NCBI GenBank assembly: GCA_002633025.1
Contig: NMRB01000473.1
Coordinates: forward strand, 124,843 to 188,842
Length of the DNA: 64,000 nucleotides
DNA from: Notospermus geniculatus
Taxonomy: Eukaryota; Nemertea; Pilidiophora; Heteronemertea; Lineidae
Reading direction: 5' to 3'
The position numbers and the translations under genes were made by a program. The notes under the pieces are model-generated. The model was not told the origin of the DNA, searched no databases, and was given only the letters and a program-made list of their open reading frames with translations. Position 1 is the stretch's first letter. Every line of letters begins with the position of its first letter. Positions 55,801-64,000 of this stretch are shown in pieces.

Positions 55801-57283
55801 CCCTGCCTATTACAGCCGCTCCGCTATAGGCCTACAGTACAACAGGAGTCGAGGACAGAGGACCCGCATGAAAATGATCCTAAATAATCTCGTCATTTGG
55901 TCAAAAAATCGTCCAAAAAGCACCAAGCCGATTATATTATTCAAATTGCTTAGCAGGGGACACAATATCACGCCAAATGATTAGCTATTGCGTCGATAAT
56001 CAGTAGATTACGTGAATGGAAAAGGAGAAAATGGAGGCGAAAAATTGACCTACTTTTAAAAGTGTGATGATTTTAGTGGTGAGAATGCCTCAAGGCCAGC
56101 TCACCAAAAACCCAAGATTACGCAATCTTTAAAGCGCAACAACTGCCACTTTGAAACGAGGGTTTGTTTAAGGACTTTGCCCATAACTTGCAATGGAAAA
56201 CGTATTTTCCAATCCCATATTTGAAACTAATACGGCATAAATACACCTCAACCTGTGATTTACCATCTGGCCCCTTGTGAGAGAAGAGGTCGGAGATGCA
56301 AGGATCCATAAATAAATGCAATTTTGCTGAGGAAGGCTGTGAATATACATGTATCTCCGTCCAGTGATTATAAGTTACGGTTCAGATGAACGAAACATGT
56401 TCACGTACAACCTGTCAAGAACATAGGAGCGACGTCTATACGTCGCTCGTAGAACTAGCCCGGTTGTTCCTGCGACAAATCACCTACAGCCTCTTGATCT
56501 TTAATATTTCCCGATGTGAGACAATTTTAATCGCAATATGAATAAATGAATGACCACGATTTCTTGAAATAATAGGCCTACATGTTTGTAACCCATTTTT
56601 ACTGAGGTGAAATTTATTTCAGGTCTTCTTCATTTATTCACTCACCGGTTTCGTCGCACCCAGCTACGGTAGCTACTTCTACCCACCCTGGGCCATTGCT
56701 TTGGCTTGGTTACTGGCAGCGGCCGCCATCATACAGATACCGTCCTTTGCAATTATTGGTTTGATCAAAGCGAAAGGCGGTTTAAAAGAGGTCAGTGTAG
56801 TTACGTACATGGTTTACACGTATGTCTGCCGTGTAGCGGTGGTAATAAGCTGTGAAATTTAAAAGCCTGCAGTAAACGAACACTACTCAATGGTAGTCAT
56901 GAAGACGTTTATTTGGAACAAAGTTGCTACCCTAAAATCGCCATTCGATTGTCCTGGCTCATTCCGACGTTGCTCTTTCCACATATACGGGAAATATTTA
57001 CTCTTTCCATTTGCCCATTACTGCCAGGCTTAATCAACAGGGTCAGTGCTGCTTACTCAGTAGATAAAAAAATTAACACATACATGTAAATGTATATGAT
57101 ACATCATGTAATGTTATAATTATTTGAACTTTTCAGCGATTGAAATCACTAATCCGACCACGTGAAAGCTGGAAACCACAGGACCTGGACGCACAGATGT
57201 CCTACAAGTACTCTTATGGATTCAACGAACCAAGAAAGCAACGACAAGAGAAGAAACTCTTGAATGATTGCACTGCTGTGTAA
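46819..57283 (+). CDS. SLC6-family Na+/Cl- dependent transporter, 13 exons, 639 aa
   Basis: Exons: 46819-47068, 47579-47710, 47976-48246, 49825-49957, 51115-51252, 51404-51507, 51814-51938, 52034-52146, 54314-54451, 54745-54844, 55197-55297, 56623-56790, 57137-57283. All junctions are GT-AG (the exon 4 donor, gttcgt, is weak), all phases agree, and the sum is 640 codons. TM1 carries [11 protein letters not shown] (66-76) then NGGG; Gly, not Asp, at the amine-binding position argues against a monoamine substrate. EL2 has the C168-C177 pair and several N-x-S/T sites. TM6 has FFSVGMGNG and [11 protein letters not shown]8 is odd: LGFGSQF replaces LGLDSQF, and the following Glu and Asp are lost. 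The C-terminus CTAV fits a class I PDZ ligand. It acts in the plasma membrane; the substrate is probably an amino acid or related compound, not determinable here. Confidence 0.92.
48537..48944. mobile_element. fold-back element in SLC6 intron 3
   Basis: TIRs of about 30 bp: acacttttttatttgttgga continuing into ttacgaa, inverse at 48915-48944 ending aaaaaagtgtggcc. Interior without long frames. Confidence 0.8.
49590..49803. repeat. repeated cacacggac/ggatccgtgtg elements in SLC6 intron 3
   Basis: Two copies of ggggcacacggactggaaac-type sequence and inverse ggatccgtgtg, with a third related piece near 49240-49290 (gcagacggatttgtccg, tccgtaaaaaatc). Probably overlapping fold-back insertions. 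Confidence 0.6.
51045..51064. repeat. (AT)n microsatellite in SLC6 intron 4
   Basis: About ten AT repeats directly upstream of exon 5. Confidence 0.8.
52580..52730. mobile_element. fold-back element in SLC6 intron 8
   Basis: ggcctatacacacgatccaa and (inverse) gggcaatagacacgatccaa, continuing into ttttcatccaat. Confidence 0.8.
52992..53079. mobile_element. small fold-back element in SLC6 intron 8
   Basis: cttggaggaattatactgac and its inverse gtcagtataattcctccaag bound about 45 bp. Confidence 0.8.
53681..53923. mobile_element. fold-back element in SLC6 intron 8
   Basis: aaaggagttagacgccgaag continuing into ttgtaaac, against gtttacaacttcggcgtcta ending acaccttt. Confidence 0.8.
54856..54990 (+). 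mobile_element. tRNA-derived SINE in SLC6 intron 10
   Basis: A box TGGCGCAGTGG at about 54871, B-box-like GGTTCGATCTC at about 54913, different body from the 17943/25591 SINE. It begins about 10 bp after the exon 10 donor and makes that donor read through into a spurious frame. Confidence 0.65.
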
Positions 57284-57337
57284 CCTGTGGACCAAGTTAT
57301 ATCGATACAGACGATGCACTTGACCATGAACAATATA

Positions 57338-57343
57338 AATAAA
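57338..57343 (+). terminator. polyadenylation signal of the SLC6 gene
   Basis: AATAAA 55 bp after the stop codon, followed by gtgcacgtactgt about 20 bp later. Confidence 0.6.
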
Positions 57344-57418
57344 AGCAGATTTCAAACTAGTGCACGTACTGTACAAGAACTAGTATTCAGGGGTAATAGT
57401 AGCCCCTAGCAATTAAGG

Positions 57419-57520
57419 CACCATGTTTCTATCTGTTGGTAATACATTTATGGGGTGTAAATCCCACAAGTTAGCTGTACATTGGTCCCATTCTCCTGTA
57501 CAAAGCCCAGTTCTTGGGTC
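57419..57520 (+). repeat. dispersed ~105-bp repeat, copy 2
   Basis: Inverse of 44748-44856. Lies just after the SLC6 polyadenylation site. Confidence 0.8.
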
Positions 57521-57524
57521 CAAT

Positions 57525-59700
57525 GATAAAGTCAGTGTCCTGAGCTTTATCCAGGCCAGGGGCTACTATTACCCAGGGGCTACTATTACCCCAGTTACCT
57601 TACTAATTCTTACGCAAGAAGATCGTCCCGCTGTCCAACATGCCTCAGTAATTACTTGATGGAGAGCAGTGGTGAATAATCTAGCCTACGGTGCAAACCT
57701 GTATGTACATATACAGTACATAGGCTACACGTACAAGTATGCCACCTTTCAACTCACAATTCTCACCACCATCGTTCCTTCCCAGGAGATAAATTTACAT
57801 AGGAATCACATGATAATGGCGAGGAAACGTCAAGAAACGCTTCGTCCGCTATGCTACTGGGGCAAGCATGGTGTATGCAAAGCCGTGCACATATATGGTA
57901 AACACATCGACTTTATATTAAAGTAAATGTACATGTATATATAATTAGATTTCCACATGACAATAAAGATATCGCGTGAAAATCTCACCTTCAGTTTGTT
58001 AGTACATAGAGCAATTGATTTAGACACCGTTTAGTTTTAAATTTATTTTTTCTCTCATAAAATGATTATATAAAACGGTACACAGTCTTAATTTTTTCAT
58101 TCAAGCTGAGTAACCTTTCCCTCAGCCTGTCAGTATGATGAATAGGTAGTCCGACGGAGCGACCATGACTAAACAGAAGAGTAGTGAACAACAAATCAAT
58201 TCCCGCACTGGTTCGGTGCAGAGTTCGTTATTGCATTTTTAATATAAGACCGTGTTTTCAATAGGTGGGATACATATTCATTCCCAGCTGGTGGCCGCAG
58301 AGTAACAGAAAACGTCATGCTTGCATGTACCGTACATCGCCCATCATCTTTATTCGAGCTGTGATTCAGCTCGAATCAGCTTTTTGAACGTAATCCGATT
58401 TCCATTTTATTCCTACCATTGGGTAAGATTTTTGTTAATATTTCAGTAAGTACATCTTCTGTATTTATGATGCCTTTTCGTTTGGCCATTTCCATAAACC
58501 ATGTCCTCATAAATGCCTTAGTTTCAAAAGAATTACACGTCGGCTAATAATAGTGAGGAAGGACCTGCTTCAATGTACAGTACCGGTACGCTCTTTCTGG
58601 AATTTCATTAATGTCCCGGACTGGATTCTCAGAATTTCCTTCCTTCTTTCGTATCATTTACTGCTATAATAGAATCGGTTCTCTAATTCGGTGTCAAAGA
58701 ATTGACGAAAAAAGTGTGGAAAGCACCAAACGTCGGGATAAAAAGGACCAAAAGCAAATGGCACTTTGCATTTGGCGTCGCCTTTGTCNNNNNNNNNNNN
58801 NNNNNNNNNNNNNNNNNNNNNNNNNNNNNNNNNNNNNNNNNNNNNNNNNNNNNNNNNNNNNNNNNNNNNNNNNNNNNNNNNNNNNNNNNNNNNNNNNNNN
58901 NNNNNNNNNNNNNNNNNNNNNNNNNNNNNNNNNNNNNNNNNNNNNNNNNNNNNNNNNNNNNNNNAATTTGAATGCAACTCCTTCCTTTTCACACCTCAAC
59001 ACGCAATAATCTCCATTTGCAAATAGTTCATTTTGCAATCTGAAGTGTTTCACAATTACGGTTCGTGTATGACTGGACAAAAACACCGCGGTTTTCAATT
59101 AATATTGCAATTAGGTGACGAAAAATTGCAAATTCAAATACTTCTGGATGTTGTAGATTCGGCGGCAATTTGTTTTCCCACTCAAAATGGCATCTTTCAC
59201 TGAAAAGGAAATTCCTCGATCTTTGTCGTGGGAATGGGATTTTCGTGCTTTAGTGGTCGGCAATATTGCCGATTTCCGCATGCTGTGTACTTTATTAAAA
59301 TCTTTTGATGAAAGTAGTTGTATGTTTATCTAAAGAACAATAGGTGGTCGCACTTCGTTCTGAAGTTACCGACAAAACGTGGCAAAATCGCGCTCGTGAC
59401 GATACCGCAGGTATTGCTGGAGTGGTAAATGATAGTACTGAATCCGAGGAATGAATTTCCTGAGCTTGTGATGTAACAAGAGTGGCGCTTTGTCACAACG
59501 CAAGCGTGGATATCCCGGCTTCAGCGACTACGCAGTCTATCACACTATGGTTACATGGTCTCCACGGGGTGTACCGTAATAGATGCTTTTAGCGTGAATG
59601 TCATAAGTAACTGCCGTAATGAACTTTAGAGTTTACACAATAGAACACAATTATAGAAAACTTTTTAAACCCAGAGAGGTGGCTGTTTTAACTTCATGAA
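57525..59700. other. intergenic or 3' part of the minus-strand gene; no exon recognised
   Basis: Convergent space between SLC6 and the PTB gene. I searched for the missing PTB C-terminal helix on the minus strand and did not find it. A gap (58789-58964) lies here. Confidence 0.4.
58789..58964. other. assembly gap (176 N)
   Basis: Run of N. The surrounding open frames through it are artefacts. Confidence 0.95.
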
Positions 59701-59712
59701 CAATAGCCTCAA

Positions 59713-59877
59713 TACTTACATTGCTTGAAACATAAAAGCATAAGACATGGGAGTATTTATGTTTTTTAATAGACTTCAAAAATTACACTTGTCCTAACAT
59801 GGAAGACATGGCAGTTTTCTTTTCTCATTGGCTTCAATACTTACATTGGTCCTAACACTAAAGACATGGCAGTAGTG
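59713..59877 (-). repeat. three imperfect tandem copies of an exon end
   Basis: gtcctaacactaaagacatggcagt (exon end, split as ggtcctaacac + agacatggcagt at 59848-59872), a second copy at 59791-59815 and a more decayed third at 59724-59753, spaced about 57 bp. On the minus strand these copy the codons CHVFSVRTN and, in part, the donor, into the following intron. Confidence 0.6.
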
Positions 59878-59982
59878 TTTTCCTGTGGCAAGGTCCTTGG
59901 TGATGTAGGCGAAGAAGTTCAGATGTTCCGCATCCTGACAGGCGCAGAAGATGTTCCCTATTTCATGTTCACAGATCACTTT
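59845..59982 (-). CDS. ANKS1: ANKS1-type PTB domain, exon (46 codons)
   Basis: On the minus strand: acceptor ccttttccag|, exon from 59982 to 59845, donor AAT|GTAAGT, phase 0 at both ends. It reads [20 protein letters not shown], then [35 protein letters not shown] and HYCHVF are the strand-rich core of a PTB/PID domain and match the form found in the ankyrin-repeat/SAM/PTB adaptors ANKS1A and ANKS1B, which bind NPxY-type tails of receptors and scaffold signalling. The exon joins 62700-62786 upstream. The C-terminal helix exon is not visible. I recognise the family from memory of its PTB core; ANKS1A versus ANKS1B cannot be settled. Confidence 0.82.
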
Positions 59983-62699
59983 CTGGAAAAGGTGGGAAGG
60001 AGATTGATTAGCTTTTGGCAGTATTACCTATTAGAGACATGATTTATACAAAATGACATGAATGAAGCCAACCAGAGAGGCAATATTTTTGTTTACATGA
60101 TCCATACACAGCCAAAATTCGCCACATAAGATTCATTGGCACTGTCAAAGACTCCAATTTCTTTCTAAACAGAGATATCATTTAAAGATTAACAATTCCT
60201 TATCATCCTAATGAGGCAAAATCGCCCAGAGGGAGCGAGATCCCTAAACGTAGCTATGGGACATCATGAAAACTCATGTAGCAGCATGATCTGTCATGTC
60301 TGTCAAAGTCAGGCAGATAATGCCTATGAAAACGACATCATTACAAAATGGCCGCAAGGCTCTGTTACAATCTGTGTTGATCGCCTCAGAACAGAAGATG
60401 AATTATATTGTGAAGATAACGGCAAAAACGTTGTTATTTCTGACCATCTGCAAGAGCATGGCCGACACTTCGGCTTTATTTTCCGTTGGCTACGCATTGT
60501 CCTCGCTTAAATAACTGTAAGTTTGGAAGTGTTTGGTTATCAGCGATGCCCTGAGGGCACGAGGCATAAACTGTCATACCGAGGTGTTAAAGGATGATAA
60601 ATCCCGTCACTGAATTGTACCCGGACCCGATTATTATCGTAACAACTTCTAAAGAGTCACTGCGTTCGATATGAAAATCATGAATGATGTTTTTACACCG
60701 TGAAAGAAATCGCCGTGATTTATTACACCGAACAAGATGTGGAGCAGGCACCCCCTGGAGTGATATGTGGCGAACATGTCAGAATCTTATATGATGAATC
60801 CCTTTACATTTACAGCTAATTACAAAGAGTTATTTTCCTGAAAATTGGCTTTGCCATTGAATAGGAACCTTTAGAAAAAAAAGTTCTACCCCAAGTCTGC
60901 ATATGAAGTCAGTCGCTGGCTTCACCTGTGTTGCTGGGGTATCACCTGCGGGGGTTAGAAGCCAAAGCCGAGGTGACTGCTAACAAGTAAAGGTGGGTTT
61001 TTCCTCTAGAAGTTTTGACCAAGACGACGAAAGTAGTGGAAGACTGAATTGAGAGTAATGTCCAGGACCACTGATAACCGACTTCATTATCATCAGCCGA
61101 GTTGGAAAACACGATGGACATTCAGAGTAACATGTAACAACACCTAGGCCTAGTTGTTGGACAGTGTTGCCTACATGTAGTAACTTGTTTTCCAATGTAT
61201 ACAGGGTCAAAAGATCGTATTGCTCAGGAATGTTGTTTAGATGGTGGGAAACTGTTGCTAGTGTACACGCTGCTTTAAGCAACTTCAGTTGCAAAAAGCA
61301 ATGGGTTTTTGCCGCGCATGTGCAACACTGAAGCTAACCAAACTTGTTGTGCTGCTCAAAAAACAAGATGTCAACCATATGTCTTTGGTCAGCTGCATTG
61401 AGACCCCTGTCATCAACAGATGGTTCCTCCGCGGTGGACTTCTTCCACTCTTTCTCAACAAGGGAGATGCGGTCAGTTAATTCTGGATGGAACCACTGAG
61501 CGCCATCTCAACCGGGGCAGATAATTCCATATTTCTTGCTCATTAAATGTAGGGAAGGCATGTTATTTGAGAAAATTGAATTACCCTCCACTCAAGGGCA
61601 CGAGAGCAGAAAGTGTGGCCAGTAGTGTCTTGGTCATTTTCATGTGATTTTCCACATTTGACGGCGATTTTTCACCCTTCATTTGAATGAAGGAGATCGT
61701 TCATTGTCCTGATACTCATCTGTCGCATGTGCTAATGGCGCTTGTGCTTCTAGTCCAGCTGTTCTGGACATTAATGATGAGCAAAATATGCGACGACGAC
61801 AACTGACCAATGGTCAGAGCCAGAGACGCCACCTCGGACACATAATCAATTACCCTCGTTCTTCCACGGGAAACCAAGTGCATTAGACCTGGACTAATTG
61901 CGTATACGCTATGATACCTCGCCACAATGAAGCTGGCGCACAGATTCTAGGTCTCATTACCAGCCCAAGTCGACTGTCGTTAATTTGAGATCCACGGCAA
62001 ACGTTCCCCTGTCTCATTTCCTTAACGCACTGCTATTTCCTAATATCAAATCAAATGGTTTTGACAATCGCAGACGGCAGCGGAATGAACACATTCTTTT
62101 AGACTGTTGCACTCATAATGAGGCACCCGGCACCCTTTAAGGGAGAACCAGACCATGGAAACTGCGTTGGACAGTTTGAAATTTATTTCTACGAAAATAG
62201 CCCTCGGCTGCACTTAGTCTTAGAATTATCTCGAATGAGTTCCAACTCCAAACCGAGGATTTGCAGCGCTGACCAATGACAAGTCACAAAACGAAGGATT
62301 ATGATTTTTATGAAAGCATCTGTCTCCAACTCTTCTTTGTTTTGGGGATATTGCAAGTCACGTGACCAATTATGGCCGAAATCGCAGCAGTGCGCAAAAA
62401 GAATCAGAACAAGGAAAACTTCGTTCCTTCTGTTTACAACCTACGATTAGCTTAATAAGAGTTTTAGATTTCATGAGAATAAGACCTATAATTTGGCAAT
62501 TTAAACTTAATCGCTATGTTGAAATTGACTTGTGTCAGTCACTAATTCAGTCAATCTGTAACTGCTGTACATTGGAAGTCATCCATCGAGAGTATCAGCA
62601 TTCATTTGCAATGGAGGGTTAGTAGTGTGGATCAAGCGAACCTATGGTGACTAACATTTGAAGAATTATCCCTCCGACAGCGCAATTGGAAACCCTTAC
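59983..62699 (-). other. intron of the PTB gene
   Basis: Runs between the two PTB exons. Open frames such as 60211-60510 (+) and 60980-61294 (-) have no domain, no conserved partner and no splice context that I can support. Confidence 0.6.
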
Positions 62700-62786
62700 C
62701 TTTGATTTGGCATCGATGAATTTCACCCCTCTGAATGTAATGGAGAGCATTATCGTTGGGACTTTGGCTATCTGGTCTGTCGTCTT
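62700..62786 (-). CDS. ANKS1: ANKS1-type PTB domain, preceding exon (29 codons)
   Basis: Minus strand, acceptor cctgttttgcag|, exon from 62786 to 62700, donor AAAG|GTAAGG, phase 0. It reads KTTDQIAKVPTIMLSITFRG then VKFIDAKSK. I(L)S-x-x-x-G-V-K-F-I-D-A is the second strand pair of the PTB domain and flows directly into the 59982 exon in frame. Upstream exons (PTB start, SAM, ankyrin repeats) must lie beyond 64000 or are not recognised at 62800-64000. Confidence 0.8.
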
Positions 62787-64000
62787 CTGCAAAACAGGAG
62801 TCGAGATACGAATAAAATCATGCTCATTATGGCCCTTGCTTTTTTAGGTTTCAAGCATTACTTCACTTACCAGTAGGCCTACGTATCTGTTGACTAACAA
62901 CATGCTATTGTCATTAAGACAATTTTCTGCAAGTTACATGCATTCAGCTAAATATTTTGCGAATTTTCTTCTGATAACACACGAGAACATTTTCTCAAAT
63001 CAAGCAGCCCTCTGCCTCCTCCCCATCATATTGATGGTAGGCACAGTCATGAAAGTTAAAAGCCAAAGGAGCTAAAGCGTCACTCGTTCGATCAACTACC
63101 ATGCACAAGAAAATGCGAAGAAGTTCACCAACCTGACTGAACACCCAGTCAGAATTTTTCATCATTTTCATCGCCAAGGGGCTTCAGAGTTCACCAGTTT
63201 CAACCCTAAGGGTCCATGATCTAATAACCTTCACTCACAAGCTCAATTACCCCTTTACCTCTCAATCATGCAATCATTCCCTTAATTTCCTGCCAGTAAA
63301 GTTAACTGTCACTACCCGGTTTTACGAGTTGTTTTTTAGCCTCGGGGTGCTGTCCCCTCAGGTCATCATCAGATACGGCAAAGATGCCAAATTCCGTACA
63401 ATGAAAACATCCTGTTCTCATCATTATTCTAACTTAAACGTTTCTTCAGCATAATTAAGTTAGATCATTGATTATGCAACCAGGATAGCATGACACTTCG
63501 GTGATGGAATCTTTCAACAAATTTAGCAATAACAATTTTCAAGGACTGTTCACTTTTTATCTTATTTTGTGCATTTTTCTTTCAAATGGATTAATATTTG
63601 GGTTGGTTGGACAAGTTTGGTATCGTATTATGGCATTTTTTGCATCAAAACGTCAGCCCAGATGTTGAAGTCATCTACACGTTGCTGACTTCAAATCATC
63701 CCATGCAGCCTTTTAAACAGACATGTGACGGATTTTTATCCGCCGTCCCGTTGCATTTTACAGTATCGTCTTAATAAACATCGGGCTTTTTGAAGGGTTA
63801 AACATAAGGTTACAAATCCCACGTGAAAGCAACCCCAAGATAAACTTTTCCATATACACTAATTAGAAATCAATCCCATCATTACCAACACAAGCCCTAA
63901 TTGCACAACGGAGCTCATTCTTCAAGGTTTTCACACTTCGGTTACCGATTTGCCCAAATTAATTGCCAAGTCAGCTTCCTCAATGCACGTCTTTTATTTT
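62787..64000. other. no further exon recognised
   Basis: Presumably intron of the minus-strand gene. The open frame 62995-63177 (-) ends near a possible CAG|GTTGG donor, but its sequence does not resemble the expected N-terminal PTB segment. Confidence 0.4.

Noticed and set aside
60211-60514. 99- and 72-codon + strand frames inside the PTB gene intron
   Set aside because: No domain, no conserved copy, overlapping frames and no acceptor or donor.

Overview
The window is nuclear DNA from an animal, most likely a marine invertebrate. The sequence shows spliceosomal introns, AATAAA polyadenylation signals, tRNA-derived SINEs, non-LTR reverse-transcriptase debris, many fold-back MITE-like elements, very frequent tacatgta and aggcct words, and draft-assembly gaps (N at 20734-21032, 58789-58964 and 34052). 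The phylum cannot be fixed from the sequence; mollusc, echinoderm, hemichordate or cephalochordate are all possible. No prokaryotic features are present. Left part (about 1-44.3 kb, + strand): a tandem array of five related units, mostly 8-11 kb apart, of a gene family I do not recognise. Each complete unit carries, in order, a short exon S (about 83 codons, good Kozak ATG, conserved phase-0 donor, CARD/death-fold-like at its C-terminal half), a long exon A (about 335 codons with its own stop) and a long exon B (about 330 codons, preceded by a conserved pyrimidine-AG acceptor). A and B both begin with Asp immediately after an AG in phase 0, matching the phase-0 donor of S, so S-A and S-B could be alternative products. 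Both look like beta-propellers and share a D-x-x-x-G-K-L type blade motif. Unit 1 = A1, B1, B2 (S lies upstream or is lost). Unit 2 = S1, A2, B3. Unit 3 = truncated S2, gap-interrupted A3, B4, plus a duplicated B tail. Unit 4 = S3 (frame broken), A4, B5. Unit 5 = S4, A5 and B6, both long exons frameshifted. A CARD-like adaptor joined to a propeller would suggest cytosolic sensing (compare the APAF-1 layout), but this is inference. Mobile DNA fills the spaces between units: an RT fragment, SINEs, an array of covarying short hairpins (17.5-17.9 kb), a transposon-like ORF at 24.8 kb, palindromic TTCTTAGTAAGA-type arrays in the S-A introns of units 4 and 5, a 1-kb long-TIR element, and a family of fold-backs ending AGGGAGGTTT. 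Right part: a 13-exon SLC6 (sodium/chloride-dependent) transporter on the + strand, 46819-57283, 639 codons of product, with clean splice junctions, a C-terminal PDZ-ligand-like end and unusual loss of the conserved acidic residues of TM8. It converges on a minus-strand gene of which two PTB-domain exons are visible (59845-59982 and 62700-62786), matching the ANKS1A/ANKS1B type PTB domain. The rest of that gene lies outside the window or is not recognisable in it.
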